A stretch of DNA of 64,000 nt from Bacteroides sp. (lineage in GTDB: Bacteria; Bacteroidota; Bacteroidia; Bacteroidales; Muribaculaceae): NCBI GenBank assembly GCA_014801535.1, contig JAAVEA010000026.1, forward strand, positions 1-64,000, read 5' to 3'. Numbering within the stretch: the first letter of the stretch is position 1; the number at the start of each line of letters is the position of its first letter. Below are positions 1 to 7,288 of the stretch, in pieces. The notes beneath the pieces were generated by a model. The model worked only from the letters and a program-made list of their open reading frames with translations, searched no databases and was not told where the DNA came from. Both the position numbers and the translations under genes were made by a program.

Positions 1-1134
1 GATATGTATGATGAACGAATCAGAGCCTTTGAGCCGAAAACATATTCTTGGGAATTACGGCAGGCTGAAGGTGTGACTCTTTCTGATCTCAATGAAAAGC
101 ATATTCGCGGTTGCATACGTCTTGGTGTCGAAGGAGGACGAATTCCTGCCAGTGCTTTGAGTGCGCCTATATCCGACACCTTATCGAAATGGAAACTGCT
201 TAAAAATGGCATTCCGACCAATGGCGCTGCCATGCTCTTCTCTGATAATGTTTATGAATACGACAATTTCAAAATAAAGATGGCTCGTTTCTTAGGGACA
301 GATAAGAATGAGTTTATCGATGAGATGCGTGTCGAGGGGAATTTCTTCGACTTGCTTGATGCAGGATTGGCGTTCTGTTTCAAACACCTCAATCTCAGCG
401 GTAAAATCACCAACCGCAGTCTTCAACGCGAAGAGCGGCTTGAGATTCCTTACAAGGCGCTTAGAGAAGCCATAATCAACTCGCTCTGTCATCGTCAGTG
501 GGAGAAATATAATCTGCTCAATAGCATCGCCATCTATGATGACCGCGTAGAAATCGGCAATCCCGGTATCTTCCCTTCTCAGATTACACCCGAAAACATC
601 AAGGAGCCTCACGACTCCTACCCTTATAATGTCAAGATGGCTGAAGCGCTCTACCGTTCTATGTGGTTGGAGAACTGGGGATCAGGAGCAAAACGCATAA
701 TCGAAGCCTGTCAGGAACAAGGTGTAGAAGAACCCACATGGCGTTGGGACGGTGGCTTCGTCTACGTCACTTTCAAACGACCGGTAAAAGCACATGAGAC
801 TGCAAAGGAGAACTTAGGGGATAATGTCGCTCTAAGCACACAAAAAAGTAAGGGAGAAAGTGCACAAGAAAGTAAGGGAGAAGTCCCAAGTAAGGGAGAA
901 AGTAAGGGGGAAAGTTCACCCGAAGTCCCAAGTAAGGGAAAAAACAACCGATCTAAAGTAATTGCACTATTATCTAAAAACGGTAAACTTACTTTACCGG
1001 AGGTAGCTTTATCCCTAAATCTCTCTCTTGGAGGTGTAGAGAAAATTGTGCGACAACTTAAGGCCGAAGGAATACTATCACGTGAAGGTTCTACAAAAGG
1101 AGGAAAATGGGTTCTTGACAATACCAAAGGTTGA
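1..1134 (+). CDS. AlbA_2/RecG-like ATP-binding protein, 5' end outside window
   Basis: The frame is open from base 1, so the listed ATG at 4 is probably internal and the N-terminal AlbA_2 (Schlafen-like) domain lies upstream of the window. The visible part has a GHKL-type ATP-binding fold (EAIINSLCHR near residue 155, EIGNPG near 187, GSGAKRI near 230). A low-complexity linker of SKGE-like repeats follows at about 285-315, then a C-terminal winged helix ending in REGSTKGGKW. Family members are annotated as RecG-like or putative DNA-binding ATPases; their role is mostly unknown, with some linked to phage defence or transcription control. Two relatives, both broken, sit within 3 kb. A structured RNA candidate begins about 25 bases after its stop. 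Confidence 0.8.
   Translation, partial: DMYDERIRAFEPKTYSWELRQAEGVTLSDLNEKHIRGCIRLGVEGGRIPASALSAPISDTLSKWKLLKNGIPTNGAAMLFSDNVYEYDNFKIKMARFLGTDKNEFIDEMRVEGNFFDLLDAGLAFCFKHLNLSGKITNRSLQREERLEIPYKALREAIINSLCHRQWEKYNLLNSIAIYDDRVEIGNPGIFPSQITPENIKEPHDSYPYNVKMAEALYRSMWLENWGSGAKRIIEACQEQGVEEPTWRWDGGFVYVTFKRPVKAHETAKENLGDNVALSTQKSKGESAQESKGEVPSKGESKGESSPEVPSKGKNNRSKVIALLSKNGKLTLPEVALSLNLSLGGVEKIVRQLKAEGILSREGSTKGGKWVLDNTKG
847..940 (+). repeat. In-frame AGTAAGGG repeats encoding the SKGE linker
   Basis: AGTAAGG(G/A) starts at 847, 871, 889, 901 and 931. All spacings are multiples of six, so copy-number change by these units would keep the frame. The repeats encode the linker between the ATP-binding domain and the winged helix. 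Confidence 0.8.
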
Positions 1135-1159
1135 TAAGAATCGTTATATTTGCAGATGA

Positions 1160-1399
1160 TAAGTGAGAGAACTTGCGAGCAACGATAATGATGATTCCGA
1201 TGGCTTAGGCAGAGCAACGCGATGAAAAGCGATACAATGCGCCATAGGAGCGAATGTTGGAGTTGCTGAAAAACGCCCGGATAAAGAATTGATTCTTAGG
1301 ATATAATAAATGTGGAGTTACCCAAGTGGGACCACTCAATGCGAAAGCAAATCGCGGAAGAATCCTGAAAATCAACGATTTTCGGGATTCTTTCTTTTT
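1160..1399 (+). ncRNA. Candidate structured RNA, copy 1
   Basis: A possible promoter -7 box (TATATTTG, 1145-1152) lies just after the ATPase stop codon; no TTG sits at the usual distance upstream. Bases 1144-1335 align without a single gap to 4248-4439 (148 of 192 identical by hand count). Mismatches in 1201-1335 fall evenly across the three codon phases (12, 9 and 11), which argues against coding on either strand. Visible hairpins are AAGT-gagaga-ACTT at 1161-1174, AAGAA-ttga-TTCTT at 1284-1297, and a bulged GTG..GTT/AAC-like..CAC stem at 1312-1335. It ends in a strong rho-independent terminator. The exact 5' end is inferred from the -7 box. Function unknown. Confidence 0.6.
1358..1399 (+). 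terminator. Rho-independent terminator of RNA copy 1
   Basis: AAGAATCCTGAAAATC (1358-1373) pairs with GATTTTCGGGATTCTT (1377-1392) with one G-U pair and a three-base loop, followed by TCTTTTTA. The motif TATCCAC after the T tract also follows the terminator of copy 2. Confidence 0.85.
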
Positions 1400-1556
1400 A
1401 TCCACCACCGCAAAATCCGGCAAAACGAGGCATTCCGCGTTGGACTATTCGTTGGACTTGATTTCTGACCGAGGAATGCTTGATTACTCTTACCTCTGCA
1501 CAACAAAGATTCATGCAAAATACACTGACAGATATTCTCAAAACAGTAAGAAGAAG

Positions 1557-1605
1557 CACGAAGGAGTCCGAACGTTGGGGAAGTTCGGACTCCTTCGTGT
1601 TATTT
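1557..1605. terminator. 17-bp perfect inverted repeat, likely terminator
   Basis: CACGAAGGAGTCCGAAC (1557-1573) and its exact complement (1583-1599) enclose a 9-base loop, followed on the plus strand by TTATTTTG. It lies between the RNA element and the 3' end of the minus-strand ATPase pseudogene. The A-rich left flank means it may also stop transcription coming from the pseudogene side. Confidence 0.75.
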
Positions 1606-1649
1606 TGCCAAATTCAGCAATACGCGTTTCGCCGTATGCTTACACTTAT

Positions 1650-3193
1650 CTAATTTACAATCGTGATATACCGTTGATTTCCACTTGTTGGCTTATCAGG
1701 CTCGGTCATAGCCAAAGTTCCTTCTTCAAGCAATGGATTGATATATCCCTCAATGAAGTTTTTGCGGTCTTTCAAACCCAAGAACTTCATGATCTCTGAT
1801 AAAGTCTTTGGCTCCTTACAGAACTCTAACAAAAGATTTTTATTTTTTTCCTTACGAATAGTCTTATTAGTATCTTGTGGGGTATCTTGTGGGGTATCTT
1901 GTGGGGTATCTTGTGGGGTATCCGTTTTTACTTTGAGTGGAAGAGTCAATACAACATAGTCAGGACGTGTTTCTTCTTCTACAGCAGGTAAGGGTAAACC
2001 GAGGTATTCCCACCCTCTAACAATCTTATCAACACCACTTCCAGCTCTTTCTGCTCCACCTAAACGCATAAAAATATTCTGGAGTATCGGATTACGGCAT
2101 ATACTTCGCCCTCCCTTAAAATATTGTTGCTTTGAAACAAGCATCATTCCAGGATTCCTGAAAACGAGTTTGTCATCCGTTTGTTCTACCACAATATTAC
2201 CCAAAGCACTTATATCGTTGTGAACAATGCAGTTTATCAATGCCTCTCTAACCGCGTCGTGTGCCGGGGTTTCTTCTTGACGAATCCCATCCTTAATCAT
2301 AAAAGGCCTAGGAAGAAATTGTATCATCCTATTATATACCTTTACATAGAATTGATATAGATTTGCCTCCCACAGCCCATCCGGATATATTCGATTGGTC
2401 CATCGAACATTAGGATCGGTAGTTCCTATCTTTTCTCTGTAATCAACAAAATATGAAGGATCAGCAGCGACGTAATACTGTCATAATTACCAAACATTAG
2501 AAGTCCGGCCATTGTCAGCCCCTCCTTTCCAGTAGCATAATCAATGGCGTAAGCACGTATCTTCTTCAGAAATTCAATGTCACTTATTGAGGTCCACGGA
2601 TGGGTTGGCTGTAAGTTGGCAAATGTCTGTCTGTATTGTCTGAGAGAGTCCTTATCAATATCACGTTCTAAATTAAATCCCTCAAGAATCAGACCATCCT
2701 TAGAGTGTCGGTCGTGCTCTGCATCAGCAAACATTCTTCTGACCTCGGCATCAGTACAGAGATAATCACCTTCATGATTTCTTCGGTAGGTGTTACCCAA
2801 AGGATTTGAACCTATATAGACCGGTCTTAATTCATAACTTGCACGGGGAATATAACAGATAAGAAAATAACAGTCGTCAATATTGTCTATTATAACATCT
2901 GACTCACGGGGAAGACAGGCACTCACTTTCCCTCTGTTATGAGCGCAATCCCAAAATATTTTCTTGTATTTTGTTACAACATCTTTGTTTAAACCGTCGA
3001 AATAAAACTGACCGTTCTTCTCAGCCACTCCCAATACAATGGTTCCACCATTAGTATTGGCATAAGCTGAATAGCTTTCCCAAAAACTTCCGGGAAAACC
3101 GCCTTTTGCTGACTTAAACTCAATCTCAGCTGACTCACCAAAACTGACCAAAGCATCTATTTTTTCCTTCAATATTCTGCTGTTATCTTCCAT
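1650..3193 (-). pseudogene. AlbA_2/RecG-like ATPase gene broken by one frameshift
   Basis: Two minus-strand ORFs (255 and 225 residues) are halves of one protein. The first carries an AlbA_2 domain (SAEIEFKSAKGG, ANTNGGTIVLGV near residues 16-60) and runs off frame after GNYDSITSLL. In the next frame the sequence continues without loss as ADPSYFVDYREKIGTTD and on into MIQFLPRPF. The GHKL ATP-binding region (EALINCIVHNDI, GSGVDKI), a DTPQ-repeat linker and a C-terminal winged helix follow. The shift lies near 2458-2475, in GCTGCTGATCC as read on the coding strand. A single-base error in assembly is the main alternative to a true lesion. Total span is 514 codons plus two bases, a normal length for the family. 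Confidence 0.85.
1871..1922 (-). repeat. 12-bp tandem repeat, four copies plus partial
   Basis: TATCTTGTGGGG is repeated exactly at 1871, 1883, 1895 and 1907, with a partial fifth copy. On the coding strand it encodes DTPQ-type repeats in the linker of the frameshifted ATPase. The perfect identity suggests recent slippage or expansion. Confidence 0.95.
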
Positions 3194-3334
3194 TCAAATT
3201 CTTTGAGTTATCCAAATTAGAGGAAATAGAGGGTTTTCCATTGACTATCAATCCCTTTAAGAGCACAAAGTTACGAAAAATTTTTGAATCTACCTTGTCC
3301 TAAAGCGCAGACCCTATTGGTTTAGACACTTCGG

Positions 3335-3675
3335 CTATAGTTGTTTCAGTATCTTGTTTATTGCCCGAACATATATCTCTTCTTCGGCATAGCTTATCTT
3401 GTCAAGCCAAAGAAGTTTCATTGGAGATATAGCCTGCGAGAAGTACCGACACTTCAGATGCGACATGCCTTACAGCATGGTCAATATACACAGTCGATAG
3501 CATTGACCCTGTATCCAACTGATATGATTACATCCTGACTGAAATATTCAATCATTCGTGTCACTCTACGATTTTCTTCTTGGCGAACTATTCGGAATAT
3601 CCGACCGGTTGCCTTCCTCTTTAGTTCTCCAGAATCGAATATAAAACTCTGTAACTTTGCCAACAATGATGACAA
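3335..3675 (-). pseudogene. RhuM-family protein remnant
   Basis: The 64-residue minus-strand ORF holds YFSQDVIISVGYRVNAI, close to the RhuM/Fic-associated signature DVIISVGYRVNS. Further along the same strand, another frame reads DKISYAEEEIYVRAINKILKQL before a stop at 3335-3337, which matches the following part of RhuM proteins. At least one frameshift and in-frame stops lie between. The N-terminal half is missing, so this is a decayed fragment and unlikely to be functional. Confidence 0.65.
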
Positions 3676-4214
3676 TTGACGATGTAAAGGCTCTGATTGT
3701 TTCAGATGAGTCGAGGACTCTGGAGTTGAAGAAAAGTACCGGCGAACTGAAAGACGGTATGCATGCGGCGTGTGCGTTTCTAAATACGGAGGGTGGTTGG
3801 CTGATTTTCGGTATCCGCCGAAGTCACTGAAGATAATCGGTCAGCAAGTGACGGATGATACCCAACGGGAAGTTGGACTCTCAGACCGTTCAACTATCGA
3901 CCAAGCAAGAGGACGAACCGCTCAACCACCGACCAAGTACCGACCAAGTATCCCCTAAGCTCGCCCCAAGTACTACAGAAAGTACTATAGAAGCTCTTAT
4001 GAGTTCTATAGAATTTACTAATGGTAATACAGAACATAAGATTATTGGATTACTGAAATTAGATGGATCTTTGACCATAGCTCAACTATACCCACTTTTG
4101 AAAATGTCTCGCAAGGGTGTTCAGAAGGCAATCGAAAGGCTTAAAGACAAAGGAATACTATATCGAGAGGGTTCAACAAAAGGCGGTCGATGGATAGTCA
4201 GTCAGAAATCTTAA
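3666..4214 (+). pseudogene. Collapsed AlbA_2/RecG-like ATPase gene
   Basis: The start at 3666 opens an AlbA_2 domain (ESRTLELKKSTGELKDGMHA, NTEGGWLIFGI) that stops after about 55 residues. The next conserved block, PKSLKIIGQQVTDDTQRE, continues in another frame. The text then jumps straight to a linker with STDQ-like repeats and the C-terminal winged helix (REGSTKGGRW, ORF ending 4214). The whole GHKL ATP-binding region, roughly 250-300 residues, is absent. One frameshift and one internal deletion explain this. The winged-helix ORF 3855-4214 could still be translated as a 119-residue DNA-binding fragment, but I see no good start for it. Confidence 0.8.
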
Positions 4215-4263
4215 CATGCAAAACAGACAATATGTCAAAATTTTGCGTTATATTTGCAGTTGA

Positions 4264-4495
4264 CAAGTGAAAAAACTTGCGAGTAAACTTCAAGAGCATT
4301 CCGATAGTCTCGACTGAGCAGAGCGATGAAAAACTATGCAATGTGCCGTAGGAGCAAATGTTGGAGTTGACGAAAGTATCAAGGATAAATCTTTGATTGT
4401 AAGGATATTCAAAATGTGGAGTTTCCCAAGTGGAACCACAAAATATTAAAAACACTGATTATCAGAGATTAAAACACTGGAATCAGTGTTTTTTT
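4264..4495 (+). ncRNA. Candidate structured RNA, copy 2
   Basis: Gap-free homologue of the element at 1144-1335, again directly downstream of an AlbA_2 ATPase gene (here the collapsed copy). The same possible -7 box TATATTTG lies at 4249-4256. The first hairpin is CAAGT-gaaaaa-ACTTG (4264-4279); its closing pair is C-G here and U-G in copy 1. The hairpin near 4386-4398 changes both arms (AATC/GATT against AAGAA/TTCTT). The bulged stem at 4416-4439 keeps pairing with U-A in place of U-G. The most conserved core is CGTAGGAGCAAATGTTGGAG. It ends in its own terminator, unrelated in sequence to that of copy 1. Confidence 0.6.
4448..4495 (+). terminator. Rho-independent terminator of RNA copy 2
   Basis: AACACTGATT (4451-4460) and AATCAGTGTT (4481-4490) form a perfect stem, extended by A-U pairs, with seven Ts at the end. 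TATCCAC follows, as in copy 1. Confidence 0.85.
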
Positions 4496-4831
4496 GTATC
4501 CACACGCCTATAAAAGTACTAAATAACTCTTTGGATACATATTTTAGGTGAAGCTTGCACAATTTGGATAAAGTAGACAGGCAAGTTTTACGCAACAGAA
4601 ATAGGCCATGAAAAAAGCGGAAGATCTGAGCAATAGGAATAGTCAGAAAATGAACAAAATATATTTTTACATCACTTGCAATGACCATCATCTGACCCGG
4701 TAAAATCTGGTAAATTGTACATGGAATCAAAAGATGAATGTCTGGTCAATCCTTGCATCCGCCAACCCGGAGTATGCAGGTTGCTTTTGATTAAATCTTG
4801 ATTACCGGATTCCATTACATGTTTTGCGCAG

Positions 4832-4990
4832 GAACGCAAACACTATGAGGGTCCCTACGAAATTAATGGAGTAGTCGTGAAAGCCACATATACTTATAAA
4901 GACGCTCCTGATGGAACACGCATATTTCATAGATCCTTTAAATTCATGGGAGCCTGTAGAATATCTTCACCTTTCTGCAGGAAAGGTTGA
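4832..4990 (+). pseudogene. Small repeat-protein remnant (MORN-like?)
   Basis: An open frame without a start codon reads HYEGPYEINGVVVKATYTY followed by KDAPDGTRIFHRSFKFMG, then a stop at 4988-4990. The YEG, ATYTYK and DGTRIFxGxF style recalls small MORN-like proteins seen in Bacteroidales, but I cannot name the family with confidence. The rest of 4496-5083 holds no other recognisable gene. Confidence 0.35.
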
Positions 4991-5083
4991 ACTAAAATAA
5001 TATATCCCTGTTAATATTCTACGGAAATCTCACTTTTAACCGACAAAACAATAATTGGCACTCATTTGTTTGATTATTACAAC

Positions 5084-5123
5084 GATAAGCAGTTTTTAGT
5101 TGAGATAAACAGTTTTTACGTTA
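5084..5123 (+). repeat. Two-copy 20-bp direct repeat upstream of the FrnE-like gene
   Basis: GATAAGCAGTTTTTAGTTGA (5084-5103) is followed directly by GATAAACAGTTTTTACGTTA (5104-5123); 16 of 20 bases match and CAGTTTTTA is exact in both. The 20-bp period places the copies on the same DNA face, as expected for an operator. It lies about 80 bp upstream of the gene at 5205. The binding role is inference. Confidence 0.5.
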
Positions 5124-5204
5124 AAGATATTCCCAACTACTTTGCAAAAATATATCGATTAATTATTCGCATCTACTTGGTAACTTCTTATAAATTGAAT
5201 CATA

Positions 5205-5843
5205 ATGGAAATAAAGATATGGGCTGATTTTGCCTGCCCCTACTCCTATATTGGAGAAAAACAATTATTCGATATAATAGATAAATCCGACCTTACAGAC
5301 AAGGTAACGGTTAAATTCCTTTCATATCAACTTGACCCGGAAGCTCCGGTAATCCCTGTGGAAACCATGACTCAGCATTTTATGGAAGGGCATCAATACA
5401 CCGAGGAGGAAACCCAACATTTAATACAAAGAATCACCGCTATGGCCGCACGTGTAGGACTCGACTACAGACTTTCTTCCACACAGGTATGCAGCACATT
5501 TGATGCTCACCGACTAATGGAATATGCGCAGGCCCATCTCCCGCAAGAGACGGCGATAAAGTTGAATTTCGCTATTTTCCATGCAAATTTTATAGAAAAT
5601 CTCCGACTGTCAGACCATGCCGTTCTTTTGTCGATAGCTGAGAAATGCGGATTGGATGCAGTGGCGGTAAAGGAAGTGCTCGATAGCGACATGTATGGCG
5701 AAAATATAAAAGCGGAGGAAAAAGAAGTGGATCAGCGTAAAGATTTCGACCTTATCCCCTATATGGTTTTCAACGATGCCACCGTGCTTCAAGGTGTCAT
5801 CAGTCCGGGAGCGATGAAAAAGGCCCTTGGCCTTGTCAAGTGA
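5205..5843 (+). CDS. DsbA-family thiol oxidoreductase, FrnE-like
   Basis: At 212 residues it has the length of the FrnE / 2-hydroxychromene-2-carboxylate isomerase branch of the DsbA thioredoxin fold. The N-terminal strand leads into the active site CPYSYIG with Cys11 and Ser14, so this is a CxxS rather than a CxxC centre. A helical insert (about 60-150) carries STQVCSTFDAHRLMEYAQ, and the C-terminal thioredoxin half ends in VISPGAMKKALG, as in FrnE. No signal peptide is visible, so it is likely cytosolic. A single active-site cysteine suggests isomerase, reductase or glutathione-type chemistry rather than disulfide donation; the substrate is unknown. Confidence 0.8.
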   Translation: MEIKIWADFACPYSYIGEKQLFDIIDKSDLTDKVTVKFLSYQLDPEAPVIPVETMTQHFMEGHQYTEEETQHLIQRITAMAARVGLDYRLSSTQVCSTFDAHRLMEYAQAHLPQETAIKLNFAIFHANFIENLRLSDHAVLLSIAEKCGLDAVAVKEVLDSDMYGENIKAEEKEVDQRKDFDLIPYMVFNDATVLQGVISPGAMKKALGLVK

Positions 5844-5865
5844 TAAATTATTGACTTAAATCTAT

Positions 5866-6234
5866 ATGAACATCATTTTAAATATAATCTGGGTCGTTTT
5901 CGGAGGGCTGATGATTGCCATAGAATATGCTGTATCAAGTGTGGCTATGATACTCACTATAATAGGTATCCCTTTCGGTATACAGACCATAAAGTTAGCG
6001 AGAGTGGCATTATGGCCCTTCGGAACCGACATCTCCAACACAGGATGGCCTTCAGGTTGTCTTGCCGGAATAATGAACGTGGTATGGTGGTTTCTCGGTG
6101 GATTTGTCATCGCCCTCACACATCTGGGGTGGGGACTGCTCTTCTGCATCACAATCGTAGGGATTCCATTCGGTCTGCAACATTTCAAACTGATGAAACT
6201 TGCTTTATTTCCTTTCGGAAAAACAATAGAATGA
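5866..6234 (+). CDS. yccF: YccF-domain inner membrane protein
   Basis: 122 residues with two copies of the YccF (DUF307) inner-membrane repeat. Each has a hydrophobic helix pair followed by a near-identical motif: IIGIPFGIQTIKLARVALWPFG at about 31-52 and IVGIPFGLQHFKLMKLALFPFG at about 96-117. About four transmembrane segments are expected. Its function is not established. It starts 22 bases after the FrnE-like gene and may be co-transcribed; a bidirectional terminator closes the pair. Confidence 0.88.
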   Translation: MNIILNIIWVVFGGLMIAIEYAVSSVAMILTIIGIPFGIQTIKLARVALWPFGTDISNTGWPSGCLAGIMNVVWWFLGGFVIALTHLGWGLLFCITIVGIPFGLQHFKLMKLALFPFGKTIE

Positions 6235-6264
6235 TAAATATAGCCTCAGGGTATTTGCATAAAA

Positions 6265-6302
6265 AGCACCCCAAAAGTCAGACACAAAACTTTTGGGGTG
6301 CT
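6265..6302. terminator. Bidirectional terminator between convergent genes
   Basis: AGCACCCCAAAAG (6265-6277) pairs exactly with CTTTTGGGGTGCT (6290-6302). A-rich sequence precedes it. It separates the plus-strand YccF gene from the minus-strand acetyltransferase. Confidence 0.8.
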
Positions 6303-6358
6303 CTATGTATAGACACCGTGATTTTGAACGATGGCTGAACAAAGTCAGTCAGCCACTA

Positions 6359-6949
6359 TCAGTCGAGACGCTTGATAACCTTTGCCGGATTTCCGACCGC
6401 CACAACATCTGAGGGAATATCCTTTGTCACCACCGAACCGGCTCCTATCACCACATTATCCCCTATCGTCACACCCGGCAGAATTGTGGTGGAACCTCCG
6501 ATCCATACGCTATTACCTATTGTCACAGGTTCCGCCCATTCCACTATCTTATTGCGTGTCTCAGCATCCAGAGGATGACAGGCAGTATAAATACTTACAT
6601 TGGGTCCGATAAAGACATTGTCACCTATCCTCACCTCCGCCTCATCTAAAATAGTCAGGTTGAAATTGGCGAAAAAATCTTCTCCTATATAGATGTTGCT
6701 TCCATAATCACACCTGAAAGGCTGATTCACCTGAAACCATTTGCCACATCCTCCAAACAACTCCCGGAGAATCGCCTTCTGTTCATCTTCCTGCGAAGGA
6801 CGCAAATTATTAAACTCCCATATCTTTTCACGGGTGGCGCGGAGTCTCTTTATAAGTTCAGGATGGGAAGCCTCATAAACCTCCCCACTTATCATTGCCT
6901 CCCAGATTTTCTCTGCATCAATCATAGTTCTTTTAATTGCCCGGCTCAA
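6359..6949 (-). CDS. maa: Sugar O-acetyltransferase, maltose/galactoside acetyltransferase type
   Basis: 196 residues with the N-terminal helical Mac domain (EKIWEAMISGEVYEASHPEL) and a left-handed beta helix of hexapeptide repeats from about residue 75 on. Typical signatures are FRCDYGSNIYIGEDFFANFN, IYTACHPLDAETR (with the catalytic His of the YTxxHP motif) and VIGAGSVVTKDIP. Family enzymes move acetyl from acetyl-CoA to a sugar hydroxyl, often as detoxification; the true acceptor cannot be read from sequence. Its start overlaps the end of the upstream HMA-like gene by 17 bases, so the two are translationally close. Confidence 0.88.
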   Translation of the reverse strand: MSRAIKRTMIDAEKIWEAMISGEVYEASHPELIKRLRATREKIWEFNNLRPSQEDEQKAILRELFGGCGKWFQVNQPFRCDYGSNIYIGEDFFANFNLTILDEAEVRIGDNVFIGPNVSIYTACHPLDAETRNKIVEWAEPVTIGNSVWIGGSTTILPGVTIGDNVVIGAGSVVTKDIPSDVVAVGNPAKVIKRLD

Positions 6950-7262
6950 TCTCTACAGCGCAACCATCGCTCTGCTTTGTGGGTTCGCAATCCATAATAA
7001 AAGCATTGAAGCCGATTTTTTTGAATCCTTTTATTATTTTTTCCGGATCAGTCTTTTCCTTATCGTAGGTAACGGTAATTGTATTCTCTTTCAAAGACAC
7101 ATCAATTTTGGAAATCCCTTTCTCGAAACGCAGGTTCTCCTTTATTCTCTTCTCGCAATGTTGCGACATCTGATGGTCGAGCGTAAAGACTTCAGTGGCT
7201 TTATCGGCTGCAAACGTAACCAACGAACTCAAAAGAAGTGTAAAAAATAATGCTATTCTCAT
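6933..7262 (-). CDS. Secreted HMA-like (heavy-metal-associated) protein with altered metal site
   Basis: 109 residues with an N-terminal signal peptide (MRIALFFTLLLSSLVTFAA) and a ferredoxin-like HMA fold: FTLDHQMSQHCEKRIKENL, then KGISKIDVSLKENTITVTYD, then IIKGFKKIGFNA. The usual CxxC copper loop is absent and HC is found instead; two further cysteines (DCEP, DGCA) lie in the C-terminal tail and could bind metal. It follows the TonB-dependent receptor gene by 26 bases on the same strand, a pairing that suggests metal capture in the periplasm. The specific metal is not determinable here. Confidence 0.75.
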   Translation of the reverse strand: MRIALFFTLLLSSLVTFAADKATEVFTLDHQMSQHCEKRIKENLRFEKGISKIDVSLKENTITVTYDKEKTDPEKIIKGFKKIGFNAFIMDCEPTKQSDGCAVEIEPGN

Positions 7263-7288
7263 TTTCGTGTATTAATAAAGTTAACAAC

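Noticed and set aside
1205-1423. 72-residue minus-strand ORF in the RNA element
   Set aside because: Its likeness to the ORF at 4198-4455 comes from DNA identity; mismatches show no third-position excess, and no start signal is evident.
1326-1799. 157-residue plus-strand ORF
   Set aside because: It runs through a terminator hairpin and the 17-bp inverted repeat and then antisense to a real gene.
1871-1922. Short regular repeats considered as a CRISPR array
   Set aside because: Units are 12 bp with no spacers and lie in frame in a coding sequence.
4446-4730. 94-residue minus-strand ORF
   Set aside because: It overlaps the RNA copy 2 terminator and shows no family-like sequence.
4496-5204. 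Search for a tRNA or attachment site beside the accessory island
   Set aside because: I see no cloverleaf-like sequence or flanking direct repeats that would mark an integration site.
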